From a virus, in IMG/VR virus record IMGVR_UViG_3300042876_000075, positions 1-45,203 of that record: 45,203 nt of DNA; one strand, given 5' to 3'. Shown here piece by piece: positions 1 through 8,400 of this stretch. How positions within the stretch are numbered: position 1 is the stretch's first letter; every line of letters begins with the position of its first letter. The notes below the pieces were generated by a model, which worked only from the letters and a program-made list of their open reading frames with translations, was not told where the DNA came from and ran no database searches. A program made the translations under genes and the position numbers.

Positions 1-104
1 CAAAAGTCGACAACACGATATAAACTACATAGTTTTTGGTAAGATAATGAGGGATTGAAATATCCCTAAAATTCAAGCATTTTATCTAATGGAGAAATTC
101 AGAA

Positions 105-662
105 ATGACCGAACAGATTGCAGTTACCCCAAAAGAAATTTCTAAAACTTTAGTGACCTTGACCGTAGTTATCGACGGAAAAGACAAGTCATATTCTACC
201 TTTCGTCTTTCGCAATTGGCTGCCGGGCTGCGGGATGACTCTGCTCAAAAGGTAAGAATTAATAATCTGGTAAGTTTCCTTGAAATAGGAAACTCTTTCA
301 ATACCGGTGTAGAGGGTTTCTTTCATAAAGAAACTGGAATAAAAGCATTGAAAGTGTTCCTTGACTCGGATCTTTCGACCGCCGAACAGGACAGCGGGGT
401 TAAAATTACCGTTAGTGATTATATCGAGCTGTTTTCTGAGGTTCCCGGAAAACCGGGAAAACGAGAAATTAAACAAGACTCGATTAAAGACATTTCAATA
501 AAGGTAGTGCAGTTTGACTTTATTTCTATGCTTGCAAGTTTTGAGGGATCTCCATTGTCATGGGTTCTTAAACCAGAACGTGGCCGAAAATCCAATAATG
601 GAGATAGGTCTAACAATACCGTTGAAAAAGAGGAGAGTATTGATCTACTCTCCTTAGAGTAA
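105..662 (+). CDS. Hypothetical protein, 185 aa, first of three rightward genes
   Basis: I do not recognise this protein. It is soluble in appearance, with no signal peptide or membrane segment, a Thr/Val-rich beta-like N-terminal part (residues 1-35) and an acidic, Asn/Ser-rich tail after residue 155. The ATG follows GGAG by about ten bases. It is the first of three rightward genes (105-1128) that run opposite to the virion array and is followed within 7 bases by a strong hairpin terminator (669-700), so it is probably expressed partly on its own. The orientation suggests an early or middle gene, but that is inference only. Confidence 0.7.
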   Translation: MTEQIAVTPKEISKTLVTLTVVIDGKDKSYSTFRLSQLAAGLRDDSAQKVRINNLVSFLEIGNSFNTGVEGFFHKETGIKALKVFLDSDLSTAEQDSGVKITVSDYIELFSEVPGKPGKREIKQDSIKDISIKVVQFDFISMLASFEGSPLSWVLKPERGRKSNNGDRSNNTVEKEESIDLLSLE

Positions 663-668
663 TAACCT

Positions 669-706
669 AAAATGGGAGAATAGAAATATTCTCCCATTTT
701 CTTTTT
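669..706 (+). terminator. Intrinsic terminator with GAAA tetraloop
   Basis: A perfect 14-bp stem (669-682 with 687-700) encloses the tetraloop GAAA (683-686) and is followed by C and five T residues (702-706). It lies directly after the 185-aa gene. The A residues before the left arm mean it could also act on leftward transcription. Confidence 0.85.
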
Positions 707-746
707 AATAGAGGAAAGAATTTTTTCAGAAAATAGGAGAAAAGAA

Positions 747-941
747 ATGATAACAAACATTCTAGTACTTTTGGGAATTGTGGTAATTTGTTGGGTGTGT
801 TTTCCTTTTCTGTATCGAATTGTAGCGTTTGCAGTAAAGCACGTGCTACAATTTATCCTGATTGTAGCTGCAGTATATTTAGCGAGTCAAGTTATAAGTT
901 TTGGGATTGTAACGATAAGGTCATTTATCTATGGGTTATAA
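747..941 (+). CDS. Small hydrophobic membrane protein, 64 aa
   Basis: Almost the whole protein is hydrophobic. Two membrane helices can be read, about residues 3-25 and 30-50, with a few positive residues between (Tyr-Arg and Lys-His). The ATG is preceded by AGGAGAAAAGAA, a good ribosome site. It overlaps the next gene by 11 bases, so the two are probably translationally coupled. No family is recognised. A holin-like role is possible from size and topology, but it is far from the muramidase gene and on the other strand, so I do not assign it. Confidence 0.6.
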   Translation: MITNILVLLGIVVICWVCFPFLYRIVAFAVKHVLQFILIVAAVYLASQVISFGIVTIRSFIYGL

Positions 942-1128
942 GAGGATAATAGCGCGCTTGGTTTATGATCTTGCGGTTATTTACATTATTGTAAGGGAGG
1001 ATAATGATTATCAAGTGGATTTTGTGTATACCCTAAGTGATAAAGTTTTCTTTAGGGTTGTGGGAAGTAAACTTTCCTACATATTGGATATAATCACATC
1101 ATATCTAGTCAAGTATAAAATTGAATAG
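931..1128 (+). CDS. Hypothetical protein, 65 aa
   Basis: Short, unrecognised protein with several hydrophobic stretches (residues 8-21 and 45-60) and mixed charged residues. It overlaps the membrane-protein gene before it by 11 bases and is followed after 18 bases by a GC-rich terminator, so it is the last gene of the rightward group. Its existence rests mainly on this packing; there is no domain evidence. Confidence 0.5.
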   Translation: MGYKRIIARLVYDLAVIYIIVREDNDYQVDFVYTLSDKVFFRVVGSKLSYILDIITSYLVKYKIE

Positions 1129-1146
1129 CGAATATTAATACTTTCT

Positions 1147-1186
1147 ATCCCCCCGGTAGTAAAATAAAACCGGGGGGATTTATTTT
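1147..1186 (+). terminator. Strong GC-rich intrinsic terminator ending the rightward genes
   Basis: An 11-bp perfect stem (1147-1157 with 1169-1179), containing six consecutive C-G pairs, encloses an 11-base A-rich loop and is followed by a T-rich tract. It closes the rightward transcription unit. Confidence 0.9.
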
Positions 1187-1384
1187 ACACCAGGCCCCCG
1201 TGTGTCACTCACAGACGTGTAATACACGTTTTTATTTATAACCTAAAGACGCTACTTATATATTTCCTATTTGATGTAACTCACATAATTTACAATAAAA
1301 CGACCCCAAAAAATTTAAATGTAAAAAATTTTTCAATTTAGAAACGTATACTAAATTAGTATATAATATAAATAGGTAAAAAAT
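1187..1384. other. AT-rich intergenic gap between convergent units
   Basis: No gene is supported in the stretch 1129-1460. Apart from the two main terminators it holds a small 6-bp hairpin followed by T residues (1215-1229, loop AAT), which may be a backup terminator, and a weak AT-rich dyad near 1348-1364. I see no promoter, tRNA or repeat array. Confidence 0.5.
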
Positions 1385-1410
1385 TAGCCAGTATTGTTAT
1401 ATACTGGCTA
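1379..1410 (-). terminator. Terminator of the leftward virion gene array
   Basis: A perfect 10-bp stem (1385-1394 with 1401-1410) with a 6-base loop. Read on the minus strand it is followed by five T residues (1383-1379). It lies about 50 bases beyond the last leftward gene, so it is the natural end of the late transcript. Confidence 0.85.
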
Positions 1411-1460
1411 TTATTAGATATTATTAGCATTTACCTTTTCTTGTTGATTTCTTACCTTTC

Positions 1461-1691
1461 TTAGGCATTTTCTTTATCCTCCTTACCCTTTTCATGTTTA
1501 GGATCTTCTTTATGATTTGACTCATGATTCTTTTTCATGTTCTTTTCATTGCGCTTCATATTTCTAAAGCTTACTTTACAGATTGCTACTGCTTTGCTTT
1601 TATCTGCGCCTTTTTTCATTACTTTCTGGATACAATCTTCCATAAATTGTGTGCTTTCCGGTGTATCACCACCTTCAATATTGTATGGCAT
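1461..1691 (-). CDS. Small lysine-rich protein, last gene of the late array, 76 aa
   Basis: The first 43 residues look folded and include a Cys-x18-Cys arrangement inside a Lys-rich helix (ending AVAICKVSF). The last 30 residues are a charged, disordered tail rich in Lys, Glu, His and Asn. The ATG follows AAAGGAGATTAG, an excellent ribosome site. Proteins of this type occur in phage genomes but I know no function for them. Its opening, MPYN..GGD..ES...ME, is shared with the HNH endonuclease just upstream, which suggests that the endonuclease sits on a truncated copy of this gene. Confidence 0.7.
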   Translation of the reverse strand: MPYNIEGGDTPESTQFMEDCIQKVMKKGADKSKAVAICKVSFRNMKRNEKNMKKNHESNHKEDPKHEKGKEDKENA

Positions 1692-1693
1692 AT

Positions 1694-2197
1694 CTAATCT
1701 CCTTTATAATTATAATTACCAAATAATTCTTGGGCTTTTGCACCATAAACATTAGCCGCTTCTTCTGGTGTAGTGTAGCGACCCAATTTATAGTTTTTAC
1801 TGTTTATCATTATTTGCGCTATATATTTACCAGTTTGTTTATCAAAACAAACTCCTTTAGGATATAACTTGTTTTTAGGTCTGGAATTAAAAGAATTTTG
1901 TTGTTTGCTAACTAACCTAAGATTGTGTTTTCTGTTATCTAAAGTGTCGTGGTTTATATGATCTACTATATGCTCTGTGGGATTATTAAATAATAGTCTA
2001 TGTAAATAAACTGTTTTTCTATTAATAATTGTAGCGGCATATAATTGACTTTTACATGATTGCACATGCCATTTGTATTTAGATAATTGCTCATAGTATT
2101 CCGGATCTATTAATGTTTTATAACCCCTTGACAACTCCATCCAGGTATCATTCTCTTTACTATCTCCCCCTAAATCTTTATCCATGTTATATGGCAT
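1694..2197 (-). CDS. HNH homing endonuclease with AP2 DNA-binding domain, 167 aa
   Basis: Free-standing homing endonuclease. The HNH nuclease part spans residues 63-105: LHRLLF with His66, then VDHINHDTLDNRKHNLRLVS (residues 78-97), the typical metal-binding HNH core. Residues 112-160 form an AP2-type domain (KGVCFDKQTGKYIAQI followed by LGRYTTPEEAANVY), the usual partner that binds DNA. Such enzymes normally begin near the motif here at residue 20 (MELSRGYKTLID). The extra first 19 residues match the start of the neighbouring 76-aa protein instead. It lies 2 bases before that gene and is not inside an intron. It is probably a selfish element inserted between late genes. Confidence 0.9.
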   Translation of the reverse strand: MPYNMDKDLGGDSKENDTWMELSRGYKTLIDPEYYEQLSKYKWHVQSCKSQLYAATIINRKTVYLHRLLFNNPTEHIVDHINHDTLDNRKHNLRLVSKQQNSFNSRPKNKLYPKGVCFDKQTGKYIAQIMINSKNYKLGRYTTPEEAANVYGAKAQELFGNYNYKGD

Positions 2198-2201
2198 ATT
2201 G

Positions 2202-2648
2202 TTATCCTCCTTCTTTTGGTATTATGTTACCATTTACATCTATTTCACAATTAACGATTCTCATTAACTCTTCTATCTTATTGTATGCTATAGATTTATC
2301 TTTGGCGCAAGATCGCAAGTCTTGTTCTATTTCATCTATCATCTTATTTCTTTCTTTTAGTTGCACTTGGCAATTAGTTAGTTCTTCCTCTAGATACTTA
2401 TTTCTAGATTTTAGATCTTCTGCGATTGCTCTCAAAGTATCTATTTCTTGCTTGTGCATTTTCAATACTATATCTGCGATACTTTCTACGGCATCTATTC
2501 CTGCTTTACTATTTTCTATTTCTAGTTGTTGAGCAGCGCGTTTTATTTCTGCCTTGTCTTTTCGTAGTTGTAGTAAAGCCATAACTATAGTACCTAACAG
2601 GGAGAATAGTGCTATTATTATGCTAGGCTCAATGTCTTGTAAATTCAT
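2202..2648 (-). CDS. Membrane-anchored coiled-coil protein, 148 aa (possible spanin- or holin-like)
   Basis: One N-terminal membrane helix (about residues 9-27) is followed by a long charged coiled coil (about 28-125, heptad-like spacing of Leu/Ile, rich in Lys, Glu and Gln) and a short Gly/Pro-containing tail. Topology resembles inner-membrane spanins of the Rz type and also anchored coiled-coil proteins of unknown role. In a Gram-positive host a spanin would not be expected, so the role is open. It lies 12 bases after the membrane-PAS gene and is probably co-translated with it. Confidence 0.6.
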   Translation of the reverse strand: MNLQDIEPSIIIALFSLLGTIVMALLQLRKDKAEIKRAAQQLEIENSKAGIDAVESIADIVLKMHKQEIDTLRAIAEDLKSRNKYLEEELTNCQVQLKERNKMIDEIEQDLRSCAKDKSIAYNKIEELMRIVNCEIDVNGNIIPKEGG

Positions 2649-2660
2649 GTATTCCCCCTA

Positions 2661-3254
2661 CTATAGAAAGTAGATACTACCAGTTATAGTTATGTGTCCG
2701 TTCTGTGTCTCCTTGCCGATAATCTTAGCTTTTCTATAACCATCTTTTGTTTTGATGTTACACTCTACTATTCCATTCTTTTTTAGTTCTTCTACTGTAT
2801 TAGTTATTTCTAATAGCTTTAGAAGATTGTTTCCGATTAGATACTCTTTATCTAGTCCTACTAAATTAGCAAGACTGTCATTCAAGTATTCTATTCTCCC
2901 AGTAGTATCTATAGTGAAGAAAGGTGAGAAAGAACCATCTAAAGCTGCACTTAGTTTTTGTCTTAGCGAACTAATAACAGTTCCGTAGGTTTTGTTCATC
3001 TGCTTCTCTACTATATAATGTAACATACCAGTTATAGTATCACTTAGAAGTAATAGGATTAGTGCAGTTCTTACTAAGAAAGGTTGTGTTAATCCGGAAT
3101 ATATTTCTAGTCCCATCATAAGGGCGACAAACAATCTTGGTATAGCTGCACCAAAAATACTAATGTCTCTTTTCTTTATACTCTTATAAGTAAGCAGGAT
3201 AAAAGAGAATACTGCGAAGATTAATATAGGTACTTCCAATCCGGTTAGTTTCAT
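2661..3254 (-). CDS. Membrane protein with C-terminal PAS domain, 197 aa
   Basis: Three membrane helices are readable (about residues 5-25, 33-55 and 59-82), followed by a helical linker (83-105) and a PAS-type sensor domain (about 106-197). The PAS signature is clear: FFTIDTTGRIEYLNDSLANL (residues 112-131), then VGLDKEYLIGNNLLKLL, then the beta strands ending GHITITGSIYF. PAS domains bind small ligands or cofactors or mediate dimerisation. No kinase, cyclase or DNA-binding output domain follows, since the protein ends at the PAS fold. It overlaps the gene before it by one base. The small size and the membrane part suggest a holin-like or signalling protein acting at the cytoplasmic membrane; this is inference. 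Confidence 0.7.
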   Translation of the reverse strand: MKLTGLEVPILIFAVFSFILLTYKSIKKRDISIFGAAIPRLFVALMMGLEIYSGLTQPFLVRTALILLLLSDTITGMLHYIVEKQMNKTYGTVISSLRQKLSAALDGSFSPFFTIDTTGRIEYLNDSLANLVGLDKEYLIGNNLLKLLEITNTVEELKKNGIVECNIKTKDGYRKAKIIGKETQNGHITITGSIYFL

Positions 3255-3988
3255 TATATTTCATACTCTAATTGGAAGTTTACTAATTTTGTTCCCGAAG
3301 CTGTCCAGCTATTTGTTACTCCGGTAAGATCTTTTGTGCAGGTTATATTTGTACCTGCTGATCCTATGTATGCCCTAGCTGGTGCTGTTACTGCTGTTCC
3401 ACTATCTGTAGCAGCCCAACAACAAGCTCCCCAAGTAGCGCTAGTAACTGTAGCTGCTGTTACTGGGGCGGGAATAATTAGATACAACTGATCGCTAGTA
3501 GCTGCACCAGCTTGTTTTACAACTACCATTACCTTTCTACCATCTATTCTAAACTTGTATACCGCAGTAGCAGGGGCAGAAGACCAGCCAGCTAAAGCGG
3601 GAGCATAGTTGAACCAATCTGGAAAACCAGAGGGGGCAGTTAGATGACTTATATTTACTGCTGTAACCGCTAGATTAGCGAGAGAATAATCACTACCCCC
3701 AGTTACGGTTACTGTAGTGTTAGGTGCAGAATAAGTAGAACTAAGTACATAGAAGTACTTAGTAGTTGTATTATTGAGCATTAGTTTAACACCAGTAGTA
3801 AATACAGTAGTGTAATCACCTACTATAGTAAATGTACTTGCACTAACATAAGCGTATGTTCCAGCGAGTGTAGTCCATCCGGTAATTAGAGAAGAACTCC
3901 AAGCAGGAGCACCATTGTAAACTAATAACGCTTGTCCCTCGCTACCGTCTGGTTTTGTATTTGTTGCTAATGATATTTTTGTTGCCAT
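3254..3988 (-). CDS. Tail-associated structural protein, 244 aa
   Basis: Low-charge, Thr/Ala/Ser/Val-rich beta protein typical of phage tail-fibre heads. The opening (MATKISLATNTKPDGSEGQA) is like adaptor or fibre N-termini. The C-terminal half (about residues 115-244) reads as a beta-sandwich with RIDGRKVMVVVKQAG and a C-terminal strand FQLEYEI, as in capping or receptor-binding domains. It stands in the tail-fibre block after the 87-aa membrane protein gene. Receptor binding is plausible; no specific ligand can be named. Confidence 0.6.
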   Translation of the reverse strand: MATKISLATNTKPDGSEGQALLVYNGAPAWSSSLITGWTTLAGTYAYVSASTFTIVGDYTTVFTTGVKLMLNNTTTKYFYVLSSTYSAPNTTVTVTGGSDYSLANLAVTAVNISHLTAPSGFPDWFNYAPALAGWSSAPATAVYKFRIDGRKVMVVVKQAGAATSDQLYLIIPAPVTAATVTSATWGACCWAATDSGTAVTAPARAYIGSAGTNITCTKDLTGVTNSWTASGTKLVNFQLEYEI

Positions 3989-3996
3989 AGTTCTCC

Positions 3997-4260
3997 TTAG
4001 ACTAGTAATTCACAAGTAATTACTAATAAATTCCATAATACGGGAATGGCTGATATTATTACTATTATCCAGGCTAGCTTGGGCATTTTTAATCTAGAGA
4101 ATATTATTACGCCTAGTAAAATAACTAACAGCTTGCTTATAATAGTATTGAGGTTTATTCCTACTGGATTTGTTTCCCAAAGCCCTAGGAGTAGCCCAAC
4201 TCCTGTCGTGCATAAATCTAGAAGTTGGGCTACTAAAAAGTAAAATGTTATGGGCTTCAT
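3997..4260 (-). CDS. Small membrane protein, DUF5658-like, 87 aa
   Basis: Three hydrophobic helices (about residues 5-25, 38-56, 63-84). The first contains LLDLCTTGVGLLLGLWETNP, which resembles the motif of small DUF5658-type membrane proteins (Asp-x-x-Thr-Thr ... Glu-x-Asn-Pro). Function of that family is unknown. The ATG shares its A with the TAA stop of the upstream 53-aa gene (TAATG), so translation is coupled. A holin role is possible given the location among late genes, but it is not shown. Confidence 0.6.
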   Translation of the reverse strand: MKPITFYFLVAQLLDLCTTGVGLLLGLWETNPVGINLNTIISKLLVILLGVIIFSRLKMPKLAWIIVIISAIPVLWNLLVITCELLV

Positions 4261-4421
4261 TAGTTCATAACCTGTAAAGGTGGTCCATATTCTACCGTTA
4301 TTGGTGGAACTACGTCATTGTATTCCACCATCAGTTTAACCGCAGAAACAAACCTATCATTGTAAGTAGCTACATACTCTACTATTAGCTTTTCAGCAGA
4401 GACTCTAATATTAGTAGCCAT
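4260..4421 (-). CDS. Small repeat protein of the tail module, 53 aa
   Basis: A short gene that is easily missed. It reads from ATG at 4421 to TAA at 4260 and is packed between two genes, one base after the stop of the 327-aa gene and in TAATG overlap with the 87-aa gene. The protein holds a tandem repeat: RVSAEKLIVEYVATYND (residues 6-22) and FVSAVKLMVEYND (24-36), then a third shorter ITVEYGPP. Small proteins with such [RV]-S-x-x-x-x-x-VEY repeats are common next to tail-fibre genes in siphoviruses; their role is not known to me. Packing and repeats together support it as real. Confidence 0.65.
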   Translation of the reverse strand: MATNIRVSAEKLIVEYVATYNDRFVSAVKLMVEYNDVVPPITVEYGPPLQVMN

Positions 4422-4422
4422 A

Positions 4423-5406
4423 CTACACCACCTTTACACCCGCCTGTATTGCATCTAAATCTGCTATTGTCCAAGCTACTCCTGTTTGAGGATTGGTAGT
4501 ATGAACAGTTCCTAAGAATCTAGCGTAGGAAGTTAGTAAAGTTTGTGTGCTAGACCAATATTCTGTTCCACCAGTTTTAACCCCAAGTTGGAATGTACCA
4601 CTTGCCGCAACCGCTTCTCTTGCCCTAGCTTCGGGCCAAACTCTGAGAATGGTCTTTGAAGTCAGCCCAGTATCAGATAGGTTATACATATCTACATAAC
4701 CTACTCCTGAAGTGGCTACATATGTTGTATCCCCGTCTGATGGAGTTTCGTCTACCAGTAAATAGTTATCTGTGCTATTTCCGTCAGAACCTACAAACTG
4801 AGAAGAATCTCCATTTGCATTTGGAGTTAGTGCAATTACACGACCATCCCCACACCAGGAGTTATCTGTTGCTCCGGTAGTATCATTCATAGCCAGATCA
4901 TCTACAGCACCAGTTGAAGAATCTACTAAGTAAATATTATCTACTGTAGTTGCTGTTCCCGGTTTGGTATCTCCGGTGTAGTCAATGTCCAGTATTCCAT
5001 CTATTTTAGCTTCAATGCGCCCACCACTATCTGCTATCTTAATATGAAACTCAAAGAGATACCAAGTATTTGCTTGAAGTGTGGTAATACCTCCTGTGGC
5101 TACTAATGTAGTTCCTACGTAAGCCGCAAGCCCTCCACCAGTAACTCTGATTTGAACCAGCGAAGTAGTAGAGTTACGAAAACGAAATCTATATGACGTA
5201 TTATCTGTAGATGTGGCTCTCCATCCAAACCTTAAGTAAAGCTCAGACAGGCCAGTAAATGTTTTTGTGGCTCCGGTTGCAGAGTTTGTTTCTGTCGCAT
5301 AAGTCCCCGACCTAGGGTTTGTAGAGATTATACCTCCCCCATCGGCTGAAGCGTTCCAAAACAAAGTATCTCCAATCTCAAAACCTTCTGTAAATACTCT
5401 TGCCAT
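4423..5406 (-). CDS. Tail protein with jelly-roll (LamG-like) N-terminal half, 327 aa
   Basis: The first ~165 residues (EGFEIGDTLFWNA, LYLRFGWRAT, NTWYLFEFHIKIADSGG, RIEAKIDGILDIDYTGDT) follow the strand pattern of concanavalin/LamG-like jelly rolls that bind sugars. A linker with DDLAMNDTTG leads to a second beta-rich half (about 185-327) containing WCGDGRVIALTPNANGDSSQ, a sequence style common in phage minor tail proteins. It follows the large collagen-like fibre gene with 11 bases between. Likely part of the tail tip or fibre complex. The start ATG is preceded by AGGAGGAAC, a strong ribosome site. Confidence 0.65.
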   Translation of the reverse strand: MARVFTEGFEIGDTLFWNASADGGGIISTNPRSGTYATETNSATGATKTFTGLSELYLRFGWRATSTDNTSYRFRFRNSTTSLVQIRVTGGGLAAYVGTTLVATGGITTLQANTWYLFEFHIKIADSGGRIEAKIDGILDIDYTGDTKPGTATTVDNIYLVDSSTGAVDDLAMNDTTGATDNSWCGDGRVIALTPNANGDSSQFVGSDGNSTDNYLLVDETPSDGDTTYVATSGVGYVDMYNLSDTGLTSKTILRVWPEARAREAVAASGTFQLGVKTGGTEYWSSTQTLLTSYARFLGTVHTTNPQTGVAWTIADLDAIQAGVKVV

Positions 5407-5417
5407 GTTAGTTCCTC

Positions 5418-8400
5418 CTATGAATACACAACGTGGGCTGTGAGATTAGCACCAGCTATTGTGGAGCCAATTTGATCTACGTCTAAAGTAAGGTATTCAT
5501 CTGCATCCCAAGTAGGAACATTTATTGTAGTAGTACTTCCAGTAAACCCGGAAACTGCAATAGTTGGTCGATTAGCTTGTGAAGTGAAGATTGTAGTACC
5601 GTTCTTGTTTATATCAGCAATAATAGTAGCCCCAGTAGGAGCAGTTGAAACACTAAGAAACACTTTTGAAATTGTCTTAGCTGAACCAGTAGCGTTGTAT
5701 AAGCGAATTGCACCAGAGGCAACTACTAAAGTACCGACTACAGTAAAGATAGCTTGTGAATAGTTATTAGACCAAGTGGGAACACCATCAATAGTTTTTA
5801 GAACTTGACCTGAAACACCTACTGGTAATCTAGTAGCTGCTCCACTTGTAGTGGCTATAATCATATCCCCAGTAACAGTCATAGGATTAGCTACGTAGTT
5901 ATGGGTATGTGTAGTACCACTAAGAGCAGTTACTACTACTAATTTGTCTCCCGATGCTGGAACAAAGCCTACACAAGTAAACCCATAACCATTACCATCA
6001 ACAGTAATTGCTGTTGGCTCTTGTAGTAAACCATTCCAGAATACTTGGTTATGATCTGCTACTATTTGTGAAGTAGTTGTATAGTGACCACTAACCGAAG
6101 TTGCTATCTGTGAAGATATATCATAAGTATAAACTGTACCTGCATTAGTACCAGAAGATGTTGTTGTAGTAGCGGGAGCTTGTGCGTGCCATCTTTGATC
6201 CGCTGTGCTGTAAATGATGGTATCTCCATCTGCTCTACCTGCAACATCTACATCAGGTAAGTTTCTAAAGTAAATAATTGGGAAAGCGTCTTGGGGTAGC
6301 CAAACAAAGTCATAATCAGCATCAGATAACTTAGCTAATCTTTGGCCTTGATAACCGCCAGAGGGAACAATCCCGGATAGCTGAGTAGCTGTAAGGTGGA
6401 AGTACTCATTAGCTGTACCACCTTGTATACCCGCTAGTGTATTATGCGATAGTAAAGGAGTAGCAATTGTGCTAGAAACTCTAGAAGTATTAACTTCAAC
6501 AGGAGTAGCCGCTAATCTACATTTACCTTTTGTAGTGTAAGAAGCGTTAGTAAACCAAGTAAACTGATAAGCAATAATGTATTCGTCTAAAGGAACCCCT
6601 ACCATAGAGAACGTTGGAGTTTCTGCTTGGGCTAAAGCCAAAGAAGTAAACGAACCTCTACCATGAATAATAGTAAAACCATTACCTCCGGCATTGTTGG
6701 TATAGCAAAGGTAAGAGTTATAATACCTACCAGTTTGCCCTTCAGTCATCGTACCATTATTGTCATACTGAATATAACCTGCCGCAGTATAACGATAAGG
6801 CATTGGAGAAGTTTCCCATACCCAAGTAGTAGTTGCTGTGCGGTACATAAGGTTGTACACAGAATCAGTTCCGTTTGGATCAGAAAGACCTGAGATAGTT
6901 ATTTCAATATCTTCGTCTACGATTTTTGTCTCTGTAACTCCAAAGGTGTTTTCTGCGTCAGTAGAACCGGCTACAGTATAACCAGCGACTACACCACCGC
7001 TTTTTAGCTGAGTGCCCTCTAGAATATGCTCGTGCCAATGAACTCGTCTTGGATACGCTGAAGAGTGTCTTTCATCGTGTAACCAATATTTAGGAGTTAG
7101 TGCATTATCCCAAGCTATAGTAGCTACAGGAACTTTCGTGTCGCCTAAATCAAGTGTCCAGGGACTTGTACCTACAGATAAAGTACCATCTGTAGAATCT
7201 ATGTAAATATAGTACATACCCTTAGCTGCGGGTGGAGTAGCAGATAATACCGCTGTTTTATTGCCAGAGATAGAATACTTTCTTCCTGCTCTGTAATAAC
7301 TCCAACCAGAGCCAGCATCAGCTAATGTAAAGGTATTAGTTCCATCAAAAGCGATTGTAGTCTCTGATCTAGATACGAAACCATAACCATCTTCATTAGT
7401 AGTAATCCACTCTGTATCATAGTTAGTAGTGCTTTTCTTTACTAAGAACTGTCCCGCTGTTCCACCAGTAGCAATACCTGATCCAGGTAAACCATTTGTT
7501 CCTGCCGGACCTGTAGCGCCAGTTGGCCCTACAAGAGACACACCATCTCCCCAAGAGGCAGCAGCATTATAGGTTATTACTAGCTTTGGTCTATAAGTAG
7601 CTGTAGCGTAGTTAGAGCTAGCAAATGTTTTTACAGTTCCGACTGTGTTTTCGTTTTCACCAATTACAAACCAACCATAATTAGGGCTTGACCCATCTAG
7701 AATAGATTGAACATCGGTAGTTACATCAAAGGTATACCAAGTATTAATTCCACTAACTACTACAGAAGATGTAGCAGCCGCAGTATAATCTGTTCCTGGC
7801 TTTCCTCCATCTACCCCGTCTGTCCAACCAATAGTATTATACACTCTATAATAGAAAGAGCTTCCACCTAAGCTAAGACCTTGTGACTGATCTCCCTCAA
7901 ACCACTCTATTAAAGCTTTATTTATGTTTAAGGTTTGGTCACTAGTGTCGTTTTCTGCTGTACAATATACCGAAAGTTGTGCGCTAAGCACATCTATATT
8001 TGTTGGAACGCCGGATAAACTAACTTTTATTAATGCTCTTTTTGGCCTATTGGCTAAAGTTGCATCACCGCCAACAAGCAAAGCGACATTTGTTCCAAAG
8101 TTTAAATTACCACCATTAGAGTTGATATATGTATCGTATCCAGAAGCCTCGTCAGGTTGTATAGTAATAACCGAAGCAGATCCACTACTTGTTACTTTAG
8201 GGCCATAAATAACATGCGTTGTGGTGTTTATGTAAAAGTCGCCAGCATCACCATCAGCTAAGTGAGGAACATCAGTTCCATTTAAGACTGAGCTTCCGTC
8301 TAGTCCGGCAACTCCTTGTAAACCACTCGCCCCAACTGGACCTTGTGGACCCGTAGCGCCAGTAGCTCCGGCAGAACCAGTATCACCCTTGTCGCCTTTT

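Noticed and set aside
1187-1384. tRNA, attachment site or origin in the convergent gap
   Set aside because: No cloverleaf, no long direct repeat and no iterated boxes were found; only terminator-like stems.
2113-2532. Plus-strand open frame of 139 codons opposite the coiled-coil protein and the HNH gene
   Set aside because: It spans the junction of two good minus-strand genes and has no domain or ribosome site.
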